NCBI GenBank assembly: GCA_900696575.1
Contig: CAADHD010000025.1
Span: 21,753 to 85,752, forward strand
Direction: 5' to 3'
DNA from: an uncultured Bacteroidota bacterium
GTDB taxonomy: Bacteria; Bacteroidota; Bacteroidia; AKYH767-A; OLB10
Length of the DNA: 64,000 nt
Numbering within the stretch: the first letter of the stretch is position 1; each line of letters opens with the position of its first letter. The notes below the pieces were generated by a model. The model made no database searches, had not been told where the DNA came from, and was given only the letters and a program-made list of their open reading frames with translations. This document shows, piece after piece, positions 40,104 through 49,399 of the stretch. Made by a program: the position numbers and the translations under genes.

Positions 40104-40433
40104 GTGAGCAATTTAGAAAACACCCAATCTCAGATGCGCAAAGGCGTACTTGAATTCTGCATACTTAGCATCATAGCACAAAATGAAAGTTATCCTTCAG
40201 ATATCATTACTAAAATGAAAGAGTCGAAGTTGATTGTAGTAGAAGGAACATTGTATCCGCTGCTTACACGTTTGAAAAATGCAGGGCTGCTTACTTACCG
40301 TTGGGTTGAAAGCAATGCAGGCCCACCGCGTAAATACTATTCAATGACTGCGCTTGGTCAGGAGTTTCTGAATGAACTTCGCAAAACATGGGAAGAACTG
40401 GCTGATGCCGTTAATAAAGCTACCAAATCATAA
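40104..40433 (+). CDS. PadR family transcriptional regulator (GTG start)
   Basis: RKGVLEFCILSIIAQNESYPSDIITKMKE...VEGTLYPLLTRLKNAGLLTYRWVESNAGPPRKYYSMTALG. Confidence 0.95.
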   Translation: MSNLENTQSQMRKGVLEFCILSIIAQNESYPSDIITKMKESKLIVVEGTLYPLLTRLKNAGLLTYRWVESNAGPPRKYYSMTALGQEFLNELRKTWEELADAVNKATKS

Positions 40434-40479
40434 TTATCAATTCAAAAGAAAATCACTTACAACTAAAATCCTCACAGCA

Positions 40480-42177
40480 ATGAATAAAACACTCACAGTA
40501 AACATTGGCGGCATGGTTTTTCACATTGAAGAACATGCGTATGAGAAAATGAAAAAATACATTGATTCCGTTAAGATGTATTTTAAATCGTCTGACGGTG
40601 GCGATGAAATCATGCAGGACGTAGAGGGACGTATTGCAGAAATTATTTCGGAGCGACTTGGCTCAGGAAGGCAGGTGGTTAACGAAGAAGATGTAAAATC
40701 AGTAATTGATACCATGGGGCGGCCAGAACAATTTGCTACAGATGATGAAGCAAAAGAAACCACCTATGCTTCCAACATACAGGAAGGCAGAAAGTACCGT
40801 AAACTGTACCGCGACCCGGATGATAAAATTATAGGTGGCGTTTGCAGCGGATTGGCATATCGGCTGGGGATTGATCCTTTGTGGATGCGGCTTATTTTCG
40901 TTGGCTCCTTTTTCCTGTGGGGAACAAGTCTGGTTATTTACATCATTCTTGCCATTATTTTACCCAAGGCAGAATCAACCGCGCAAAAACTGGAGATGAA
41001 AGGAGAAGAAGTAAACCTTAGTTCGTTACAGAAAGCAGCCACCGTTACCGAGGAAAAAAAAAGTAATTTCATTTCACGATTCTTTGAGGTCATCGGCAGC
41101 ATCATCCGTGCAGTATTTAAAGTCATTTTTTACATTGCTGCTGCATTTGTAGCTTTCATAGCGCTGATTGTTTTATTCGCTTTATTTATGGCAGTGATGG
41201 CCATGCTTGGGGTTGCCGGTATCAGCATTCCGATATTTATTTCTGATCTATTTCTTACCTCTTCTCAAATGTTCTGGGCAATTCTTGCCATTATTCTCGT
41301 AATCGGAATTCCTGTTATTGCCTTGTTATTTGCAGGCATTAAAGCACTATTCGGCATTAAATACAAATCGCGGTTTTTAAACGTTGCCGCTGTTATTCTG
41401 ATTATAGCCGGAGTAATCATAGCTTTTGCCGTAGGTACCGACATTGCAAGAGAATTTCAGGCCGAAAGCAGAGTGAAAACGGAAATTCCGCTGCTCACTC
41501 CTGATACCGATACATTGTTCGTGGGCCTGATGCACGATGCACAGTATGGTGAAAATGTAATTACCGGCCGAAAGCGCTTCGGATTGTTTGTAGGAAATAA
41601 ATTCACTGTGCTTTCGGGTGATAATGAAAATACACTTCCCGGCCATGTTACGCCCAATATCAGAAAAGCGGATGGCAACCAGTTCGAATTAATGCAAACC
41701 AACGTTGCACGCGGGCTTAATGAAAAGCAGGCTTACGAAAATGCACGCAGCATTCAGTATAATATGGAGCAAAAGGATTCATTACTTAGTTTCAGTAATT
41801 ACTTTCCCATCAATGAAAAAATGAAATACCGCGGCCAGCATGTAAAACTTCTGCTGAAGGTGCCGGTAGGCAAAAGCGTACACCTGAAAGAAGAAAGCGA
41901 ACATGTGATTTATGATATTGAAAATGTTACCAATACTTATGATGGCGATATGGTGGGCCATACCTGGACCATGACAGAGCGCGGGCTTGAATGCTTATCC
42001 TGCAATTTTGATAAGGCGGATAAAGATATCGTTATCAGCAACGGAAAAAAAGTACTTATAAAAAGTAAACGATCGGGTATTTATGTAAACGGTAATAACG
42101 ATTCATTAATCATTACCGGTGATGATGATGTTAAAATTTCGATTGACGAAAACGGAGTAGTGATAAAGAAAAAATAG
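40480..42177 (+). CDS. PspC domain membrane protein
   Basis: KLYRDPDDKIIGGVCSGLAYRLGIDPLWMRLIFVGSFFLWGTSLVIYIILAIILP; additional TMs and C-terminal exported domain. Confidence 0.9.
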   Translation: MNKTLTVNIGGMVFHIEEHAYEKMKKYIDSVKMYFKSSDGGDEIMQDVEGRIAEIISERLGSGRQVVNEEDVKSVIDTMGRPEQFATDDEAKETTYASNIQEGRKYRKLYRDPDDKIIGGVCSGLAYRLGIDPLWMRLIFVGSFFLWGTSLVIYIILAIILPKAESTAQKLEMKGEEVNLSSLQKAATVTEEKKSNFISRFFEVIGSIIRAVFKVIFYIAAAFVAFIALIVLFALFMAVMAMLGVAGISIPIFISDLFLTSSQMFWAILAIILVIGIPVIALLFAGIKALFGIKYKSRFLNVAAVILIIAGVIIAFAVGTDIAREFQAESRVKTEIPLLTPDTDTLFVGLMHDAQYGENVITGRKRFGLFVGNKFTVLSGDNENTLPGHVTPNIRKADGNQFELMQTNVARGLNEKQAYENARSIQYNMEQKDSLLSFSNYFPINEKMKYRGQHVKLLLKVPVGKSVHLKEESEHVIYDIENVTNTYDGDMVGHTWTMTERGLECLSCNFDKADKDIVISNGKKVLIKSKRSGIYVNGNNDSLIITGDDDVKISIDENGVVIKKK

Positions 42178-42298
42178 CATAAAAACTGCAGACATAATTC
42201 CCTTAACGGTTGGTGTTTTCACTTAAACCGTTTTGCATAGAGGCATCAGCAAACTATGAACCGTGAATTATTGTTTAACTTTTCCTATCCGTTTGCAA

Positions 42299-43144
42299 CT
42301 ACTTTTCAAGATAATACCTCATCAATTCTTCCACCGGCCTTACAATGATTTTGCCAACAGTGAAGTTGTACTCATTGGCAACAGAGCGAAGTATGTCGCT
42401 GAAATGATAGGCAATGCTTCCTATAAAATGAACAGGATAGGATTTATGTTCTGGATAGCTGATAATGTTTGTTTCGTAAAATTCTGTCATTCCTTTATGT
42501 ACCAGTTCCTGAATCCAGGGATGTTTTTTATTATCGGAAAGGAAAGGGGAGAAGGACGCCAGGTAAACATTGGCATCAGGGCGGTGATAAACATTTTCAT
42601 TCATCACCTCCTTAGTCATTTTATATTTTTCAAAAAACTTTTTCCTGAGTTCTTCGGGCATAATGCGATACAGAAAAGAAGTAATAAGTTTTTTTCCGTA
42701 ATAGCTTCCGCTTCCTTCATCACCCATGATGTAGCCAAGCCCATGAATGGTTTCCGATAAATGCTGCCCGTCATAAAATGCGGTATTGCTTCCTGTACCA
42801 AGTATGCAAACCAGACCGGCTGTGTTTCCGCATGCGGCAATGGCTGCGCCAAGCATATCATGATCAACTGTAATATCGGCATCCGTAAAAAACTTTTGCA
42901 ATCCTGATTTGATAATCTGATTTCTCTGAGGGCTTGAACATCCTGCACCAAAAAAGTAAACGGTGGCTTTAACGTTCCGATGCTTCAGGGCAGCTTTGTT
43001 TTTGCTCAATTCTGTAAAAACTTTTTCAGCATCATGAAAAAAGGGATTAAACCCCATCGTGCTGAATTCATCCGTTGCTTTTCCGTTTTCAGCTACCATC
43101 CAGTCGGCCTTGGTTGATCCGCTGTCGCATACAATCAGTTTCAT
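42299..43144 (-). CDS. BadF/BadG/BcrA/BcrD ATPase family protein (N-acetylglucosamine kinase-like)
   Basis: LIVCDSGSTKADWMV, GAAIAACGNTAGLVCILGTGSNTAFYDG, GYIMGDEGSGSYYGKKLI. Confidence 0.88.
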   Translation of the reverse strand: MKLIVCDSGSTKADWMVAENGKATDEFSTMGFNPFFHDAEKVFTELSKNKAALKHRNVKATVYFFGAGCSSPQRNQIIKSGLQKFFTDADITVDHDMLGAAIAACGNTAGLVCILGTGSNTAFYDGQHLSETIHGLGYIMGDEGSGSYYGKKLITSFLYRIMPEELRKKFFEKYKMTKEVMNENVYHRPDANVYLASFSPFLSDNKKHPWIQELVHKGMTEFYETNIISYPEHKSYPVHFIGSIAYHFSDILRSVANEYNFTVGKIIVRPVEELMRYYLEK

Positions 43145-43167
43145 CGGTTTCTTATTTCCGGCAAAAA

Positions 43168-43914
43168 TCAGAAAAGTTGGCCGGCATTGAATTGACTGAA
43201 TTCAGCATGGGGATACGGAGTGGCAATGCTGAAGAAAAAATCATTCAGGCTGCCTGAAAAAACATGAAGCATATCTTTATCTGATCCGGAATAATCAGAG
43301 GTATTAATGGTATTCAGCGTCTTCAGATTTTCATGTATGCCTGTTCCGATGGCTTTAATCACTGCTTCTTTCATGGTCCAGATTTTCAGAAATGTTTCAT
43401 CAGGATAAGCACTGTTTCTGACTGCTTGCTGCTCTTCATCACTGTAATATCTTTCAATAATTTCATCAGGCTCAGGAACTTTTCTGTTTTTCTTTTCTAA
43501 ATCTGCACCCACGGTTTGTAATGAAACAGCGATAAGAAAAATATCTTCTGCATGAGACAGGTTGAAGTGAAGATTTGCTTCCGGTGATTTTAAAAACGGT
43601 TTACCCGATTCATTTCTCAAAAAAATATGATTTGCCGGTTCTGTTCCGGTAAAGCGTGAAAGAAAAGTATTGAGGCATGCGCGGATAATCATGAAATGTT
43701 TTCTTCTTTCCGTATTTTTAATTTTCTCTGCTTCGCTTCGCTGCTGTGCAGAAAGCAGTTCAGCCGGATTGTTCACCGGAAAAATTTGATTCACATTACC
43801 AAAGCAGAGTGCAATTTGAGATGGATGCAGAGCGCTTCCGGAATGTTCAATAAAAGGCAGAGGAGAGGCAAGCGAATGAAGGCAAACGAAAGGATAAAAA
43901 CGGCTGCTGCTCAT
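43168..43914 (-). CDS. 4'-phosphopantetheinyl transferase, Sfp-type
   Basis: LHFNLSHAEDIFLIAV...VGADLE and FLKIWTMKEAVIKAIGTGI. Confidence 0.92.
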   Translation of the reverse strand: MSSSRFYPFVCLHSLASPLPFIEHSGSALHPSQIALCFGNVNQIFPVNNPAELLSAQQRSEAEKIKNTERRKHFMIIRACLNTFLSRFTGTEPANHIFLRNESGKPFLKSPEANLHFNLSHAEDIFLIAVSLQTVGADLEKKNRKVPEPDEIIERYYSDEEQQAVRNSAYPDETFLKIWTMKEAVIKAIGTGIHENLKTLNTINTSDYSGSDKDMLHVFSGSLNDFFFSIATPYPHAEFSQFNAGQLF

Positions 43915-43923
43915 TTTTACTGA

Positions 43924-46900
43924 TTATTTCTGAGCTGTAATCTGATCAGAAAGCTGTACTTTCTCCAATTTCTTTTTCAGAAAAGCGGCAAGCTGCGAAT
44001 GGTACTGTTCTTCTTCAATTATCGTATCGTTGTTGCTTCCTTCCACCTGAACCACTTCAATTTTTCCATTCACCCATTTCTTCCAGCCTATGGTTTCATC
44101 ATAAAATTCAGGATCTTCCACAAGGCCGCCCGCCCGCACTATGAATACATCTCCCTTGTATTTTGCGGCTGGCTGATAGGCCATAAGTGCCAGCGTATGA
44201 ATGACCCGGATGTCTTCCTGGTTTTCTGAAACCTGAGGAGCATCATCGGCTTGCTTCTTAGAAAAAATTCCGAGTGCTTTGTCTTTTATTTTCTTACCGA
44301 GATTCAGGTTTTTCTCGAGAGCATAATTCAGTTTTTCGGATAAATCCATTTTGAAAAAACGCTCAAACCCTTTAGTCATTCGGTACAGTTTCTGATTTTC
44401 GAGCGGTGCATAATTATTCACCATGAAAAGAAGAGCAGTTTTCTCACCACGGGCTTCTAACTGCAGCGCCATTTCGAAAGCAGCCGTACCGCCATAGCAC
44501 AAACCCACAAAGTGATAAGGGCCATGAGGTTGTATTTTCTTTATTTCCTCAATGTAATAGGCTGCCTGCTCTACAATGTTACGGTGAGGGGTTTGTTTCG
44601 GGTCAAGCGCTTTGGGCTGTATGGCATATACCGGCTGATCATCGGACAGGTATTTTTCAAGCACTTTCCAGCGATAGATGTTTCCATTGTGCATGTGAAG
44701 GCAGAAGAGCGGAGGTTTGTTTCCTCCTTTACGAAACATGACTACCGGTTTCCAATCAAGGTTTGATCCTTCGTTATCTATTACCGAAGCAAGTTCTTTT
44801 ATAGTAGGCGCTTTGAATAAGGTCTGCAAAGGCAGCTTTACACCTAATTGTTTTTCCAGTTCAATAAACATTCTGACCCCAAGCAGTGAATGCCCGCCAA
44901 TGGTGAAGAAGTTATCATTAATACCGAAGCGGTCGTGATTCAGAATGGTTTTCCAAATGTCTTTCAGTTTCTCCTCTGTGATGGAAAGCTGCACAAAACT
45001 CATGTCTTCTTTTGAATTATCGGTAACAATAACCGGAGGCGGAAGCGCCTTGCGGTTAATTTTACCATTGGCATTCAGAGGCATCTGATCCAGAATCATG
45101 AATACCTGCGGTATCATGTAATCAGGTACGCTTTGTTTCAGATGATTTCTTAGCTCATCAATGATGTTTTCTGTTTTGTCTTTCAGTGTGAGATATGCCA
45201 CCAATTGCTGATCGCCATTTTCGTCTTTAAAAACTGTAACCAGCAAATCCATAATTGCCGGATGACTGTGCAATACATTTTCAATTTCCTGAAGTTCGAT
45301 TCGGAAACCACGCACTTTAACCTGAAAATCCAGGCGTCCTAAAAATTCAATGCGTCCGTCAAGCTTATAACGGCAGAGGTCGCCTGTTTTGTAAAGACGT
45401 GCACCTTCTACAATGCTGAAGGGGTTTGGTAAAAATCGCTCAGCTGTTAAATCGGGGCGGTTGTAATATCCTTTAGCCAATCCGTCACCTCCAAGATGCA
45501 ACTCTCCGGCAACACCAATGGGAACGGGCTGAAGGTTTCTGTCAAGAATGTATGCCTGTGTGTTGGGTAACGGCCGGCCGATAGTGGGTGTGTCGTTTTT
45601 CTGGCGAAGATTCCATACAGAAGTATAGGTATCTTCAGTAGGTCCATACAAATCATAAACTTTCTTTACAGAAGTTTTATCGTAAAGTTCGTTCACTAAT
45701 TCCGTAGTGAGTAATTCACCGCCAAGCAAAATGGTTTTAATAGTTGGAGGGTAGCCATTGGGCATTTTTAGCAATTCGGCAGCAGCCGATGGAACGGAAC
45801 TAAGCATGGTTACACGGGCTGTACCCGGTAAGTAGGCCAAGTCAATGGCATTGTTTACAAGAACTAATCTGCCGCCATGAGTGAGTGTAAAGAAAATTTC
45901 AAAAACAGACGGATCAAAAGTAATAGAAATAGAGCCAAGCACACCTGAAATTTCTTCTTCTGAGTAAAGATTCTTCGCCCATTGAAAGAATGAAATCACG
46001 CTGTGATGCATAACAGCAACACCTTTGGGACGGCCGGTGCTACCCGAAGTGTAAATGATGTAAGCCAGGCGGTATTCATCATTTTCAATACCGGTATTAT
46101 TATCTGATTGCTTTTCAATCAACTGTTTTGTTTCATCAGGAAAAATTTTCTCAGCATTTATTGTTTTAAGTTTTTCTTTCTGATCGGATTGCGTGACGAT
46201 GAAATTGCAAGATGATTCCTGTAGAATAAAAGCTATTCTGTCTGCAGGATAATCAGGAGTCATTGGGATGTAAGCACCACCGGCTTTGAGAATGGCAAAG
46301 AGGGTAATAACCAAATCAGGAGTTCGGTCAAGCATTACAGCGCATAACATTCCCGGTTTAAAACCTTTTGAAATGAGGTAATGGCTTAGCTGATTGGCAT
46401 GGCGGTTTAATTCAGTATAAGTAAGTGTTTTGTTTTGATGCCACAATGCTTCGGCATCGGGTGTACGCAGTGCCTGTTCTTCAAAAAGGGAATGGATGGT
46501 TTTGTTTACCGGTAAATCAACAAAGCTGCTGTTCCATTCAACAATCACTTTGTGTAATTCCTCTGCAGGAAGTATCTCCAAAAATTTAATTGGCCGGGCA
46601 GGCTCGGAAGCAATGCTTTTTAAAACGGTGATGAACTCCTGCATCCGTAACTGCATCATATCCATATCAAACAATCCGGCATTGAAAGTGCATTCAAGAA
46701 GTATATCATTGCCATTGCCGGCACAGTTGATAAACCATTCGGAGTTTTCAAAAGCACGCGGATTAGTGATGAACTTAAGTTCGAGGCCATGAAAATCTAC
46801 ACCGTTGGTCATGCCCATATCGAGATTGAAAGCAGCAGACGAGAAAGGCACGCGCGATGGGTCTCGATCTAATTTTAATTCTCTTACCAAATCGCCTATT

Positions 46901-47943
46901 GTTATCCGCTGATGTTCTAATTGTTCAAGCAGCGATTGCTTTCTTTCTTTCAGGTATTCCGTAAAACTGAGATTGCCGTCAATGCGGCTTCGGATGGGGA
47001 TTACATTCACGCAATGCCCTACAAGATTTTCAAAACCTGAAACCGATTGACCGGCTGTAGGAAGTTGTAAAATTACTTCCTCAGAAGAGGTAAGCCGGTG
47101 AATGTAAATTTCAAATGCAGCAATCATCGTGTTTACGAAACTGCATCCTGCTTTTGCTCCAAGAGTTCTTAACTGGCGAATAATTGCTGCATCAAGCGGA
47201 ATATCCAACCGGTTAGCCTGATAAGTTCTAATAGCAGGCCTGGGTTTGTTGATTGGCAATTCAATAATAGGAACACAATCTTTAAATTCATTCAGCCAAA
47301 ACCTTAAATTATCTTGATATTCAGATGAATTGAGATATTCGGTTTCAGCTTTTGTAAATTCTTTCCATGAGTTGGCCGGAGGCAATCCATGATCAGTTCC
47401 GGTACAGAGTGCTGAATAAAACCTGCTAAGGTCAATCATGCATATTCCGATAGACCAGCCATCGCCAATAATGTGATGAAGGGTAAGGATTACCTGGTGT
47501 TTATCTTCACTTAATTTTACAACAGAAACCCTGATCAACGGCCCGTTGTAAATATCAAATTCATTATTTGCTTCGCTTTGAATAAGTTTATCAAGTTCCT
47601 GCTTGCGGGCAAGATCATTTAAACCGCTTAAATCAATCAACGGTACATCAATGGATAAATCAGGAGAAATGAATGCCGTAAGGCCATCATTACTGAAATA
47701 GCTTCGCAAGGCTTCGTGGCGTGCAATCAGTTGCTGTACGGCAGATTTAAAATGAAGAAAATTGAATGAGCCTGAAAGGATGAGCGAAACCGATTCATTG
47801 TATGAACAATTGGCTTCATGTCCGCCAATTATGATATTCGAGAAAATTTCCTGTTGGGGCGCTGTAGTATTTAATTTTAAAAATGTATCAGCAGAATCTT
47901 CAAAAGGGTTGAAGTCAACAGGAATAAAGTCAGGACTACTCAT
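43924..47943 (-). CDS. Single-module nonribosomal peptide synthetase (C-A-T-TE-like), 1339 aa
   Basis: C domain HHIIGDGWS; A domain LAYIIYTSGSTGRPKGV, LYGPTEDT, GELHLGGDGLAKGY, YKTGDLCRY, NGKINRKAL; T domain DNFFTIGGHSLLG; terminal alpha/beta-hydrolase HFVGLCYGGTAAFEMA. Confidence 0.96.
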   Translation of the reverse strand: MSSPDFIPVDFNPFEDSADTFLKLNTTAPQQEIFSNIIIGGHEANCSYNESVSLILSGSFNFLHFKSAVQQLIARHEALRSYFSNDGLTAFISPDLSIDVPLIDLSGLNDLARKQELDKLIQSEANNEFDIYNGPLIRVSVVKLSEDKHQVILTLHHIIGDGWSIGICMIDLSRFYSALCTGTDHGLPPANSWKEFTKAETEYLNSSEYQDNLRFWLNEFKDCVPIIELPINKPRPAIRTYQANRLDIPLDAAIIRQLRTLGAKAGCSFVNTMIAAFEIYIHRLTSSEEVILQLPTAGQSVSGFENLVGHCVNVIPIRSRIDGNLSFTEYLKERKQSLLEQLEHQRITIGDLVRELKLDRDPSRVPFSSAAFNLDMGMTNGVDFHGLELKFITNPRAFENSEWFINCAGNGNDILLECTFNAGLFDMDMMQLRMQEFITVLKSIASEPARPIKFLEILPAEELHKVIVEWNSSFVDLPVNKTIHSLFEEQALRTPDAEALWHQNKTLTYTELNRHANQLSHYLISKGFKPGMLCAVMLDRTPDLVITLFAILKAGGAYIPMTPDYPADRIAFILQESSCNFIVTQSDQKEKLKTINAEKIFPDETKQLIEKQSDNNTGIENDEYRLAYIIYTSGSTGRPKGVAVMHHSVISFFQWAKNLYSEEEISGVLGSISITFDPSVFEIFFTLTHGGRLVLVNNAIDLAYLPGTARVTMLSSVPSAAAELLKMPNGYPPTIKTILLGGELLTTELVNELYDKTSVKKVYDLYGPTEDTYTSVWNLRQKNDTPTIGRPLPNTQAYILDRNLQPVPIGVAGELHLGGDGLAKGYYNRPDLTAERFLPNPFSIVEGARLYKTGDLCRYKLDGRIEFLGRLDFQVKVRGFRIELQEIENVLHSHPAIMDLLVTVFKDENGDQQLVAYLTLKDKTENIIDELRNHLKQSVPDYMIPQVFMILDQMPLNANGKINRKALPPPVIVTDNSKEDMSFVQLSITEEKLKDIWKTILNHDRFGINDNFFTIGGHSLLGVRMFIELEKQLGVKLPLQTLFKAPTIKELASVIDNEGSNLDWKPVVMFRKGGNKPPLFCLHMHNGNIYRWKVLEKYLSDDQPVYAIQPKALDPKQTPHRNIVEQAAYYIEEIKKIQPHGPYHFVGLCYGGTAAFEMALQLEARGEKTALLFMVNNYAPLENQKLYRMTKGFERFFKMDLSEKLNYALEKNLNLGKKIKDKALGIFSKKQADDAPQVSENQEDIRVIHTLALMAYQPAAKYKGDVFIVRAGGLVEDPEFYDETIGWKKWVNGKIEVVQVEGSNNDTIIEEEQYHSQLAAFLKKKLEKVQLSDQITAQK

Positions 47944-48102
47944 GAATTGATTTGGTTTTCAAAAATAAGATGGTTTGCTCTAAGCATATCGTTTTACAGA
48001 ATTGAATTATCAGAGTTACACAGTGTTTGAAAAACAGAAATATATGGTATGTATGAGCCATAATGATTACTCCCAATCAAAATATAATTAGCATTATGTT
48101 AA

Positions 48103-48116
48103 ATGCAAATTTGCAT
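48103..48116. repeat. 14-bp perfect palindrome ATGCAAATTTGCAT upstream of NRPS operon
   Basis: Perfect palindrome 160 nt upstream of the NRPS start codon. Confidence 0.5.
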
Positions 48117-48153
48117 GGGGCCATACACTTACATTGAGATGCTGAATAAAAAC

Positions 48154-48183
48154 GAATGCACGAATTATTGTATTCGTGCATTC
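48154..48183 (-). terminator. Terminator downstream of TPR gene 48215..49342
   Basis: GAATGCACGAAT-tattgt-ATTCGTGCATTC (perfect 12-bp stem) followed by GTTTTTATT on the minus strand. Confidence 0.85.
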
Positions 48184-48214
48184 AAAGCGAAAGTACTTAA
48201 AAGCTACTCTCAAC

Positions 48215-49342
48215 TTATTTCAGAGCATCAAGTTCCATTTTAATTTTTTCGTATTTAACATTATCGCCAAGGCGGGCATACAATTGCTTAAGCGTATTTA
48301 AAGTATCCATGTCTTTCGGACGGATTTCTTTAGCCTTTTCAAGAAACGGCAACGACTCTTTAAATTTTTCATCAGCCTGTTTCTTCAATGCATCATACTC
48401 TTTCGCTTTTGCCGGTGGTAAATTGTTAGCTCTGTTTATCAATTCAGCGCCTTCATTAAAAAGCATTCCTCCAAGGTTGTAATGAGCATCAAAAAAGTTG
48501 GGATCAAGTTCAACGGATTTTAAATAATCTGCCTTGGCTTTCTGAATGTCCTTCTGTGTGCTGAAATTATTGGCGCGGGCATAATAAAGCTGTGCGTTTT
48601 TAGGGTCCTTATCAATGGCTGTTGTCAATGTTTCAATAGCTTCCTTTGCTTTATTGGTTGAGAGATAAATATTTGCTTCTTCAATAATCAATCCCAAGTC
48701 ATCAGGATAAATCTGCCTTCCCTTTTTAAGTGTTTCTAAAGCGCTTGCCGTGTCCCCTTCGGTTTTTTGAATTAAGGCATATTGATTATAGATACGCGGG
48801 CTGTCATACTTCATCTGGATAAGTTTTCCGAAGTACGTTTTTGCTTTAGCATAATCTTTTATTTTTTCGGCAGACAATCCGGCATTTAACATAGATAGAG
48901 AATCAGCCGGAACAATGGTCAGGAGAAACTCAAAAACAGCCAACGACTTGTCATACTCCTTTTTATTATAATGATTCACTCCTCTGCCAAATTCATTGGC
49001 GAAAAGGCTGATTCCTCGCAATGCCATATCTTCTGCATAATCAGAACTTTTATTGATTTCCATTGATTTTGCAAACGACTGCATGGCTAATCTGCAAGCA
49101 TCAGGGTACTTCTCTGTAAGTGCTGCATCACTGCAAATCTTATCATAAATCAAACCCCTGTAGTACCAGGTTTTTTCTTTGCCCATAGTCTGTTCATGCT
49201 TAATGGCAGCCTCAATTTCAGGAATTGCATCTTCTACTCTGTTATACTTGAAATAATTGTAGGCTGTCTGCACTTTAGTGTTCTGTGCATAACTATTGAA
49301 CGCCATCAGCATGAAAGCTGATATCAGGATTTTATTGATCAT
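48215..49342 (-). CDS. TPR repeat exported protein
   Basis: Signal peptide; multiple TPR units (KDPKNAQLYYARANNFSTQKDIQKAKADYLKSVELDPNFFDAHYNLGGML). Confidence 0.88.
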   Translation of the reverse strand: MINKILISAFMLMAFNSYAQNTKVQTAYNYFKYNRVEDAIPEIEAAIKHEQTMGKEKTWYYRGLIYDKICSDAALTEKYPDACRLAMQSFAKSMEINKSSDYAEDMALRGISLFANEFGRGVNHYNKKEYDKSLAVFEFLLTIVPADSLSMLNAGLSAEKIKDYAKAKTYFGKLIQMKYDSPRIYNQYALIQKTEGDTASALETLKKGRQIYPDDLGLIIEEANIYLSTNKAKEAIETLTTAIDKDPKNAQLYYARANNFSTQKDIQKAKADYLKSVELDPNFFDAHYNLGGMLFNEGAELINRANNLPPAKAKEYDALKKQADEKFKESLPFLEKAKEIRPKDMDTLNTLKQLYARLGDNVKYEKIKMELDALK

Positions 49343-49399
49343 ATTTATAGTTGTTGGTTTGTCAAAAGTAAATTCAGTGTTTAACCGGATGATGAAGTT

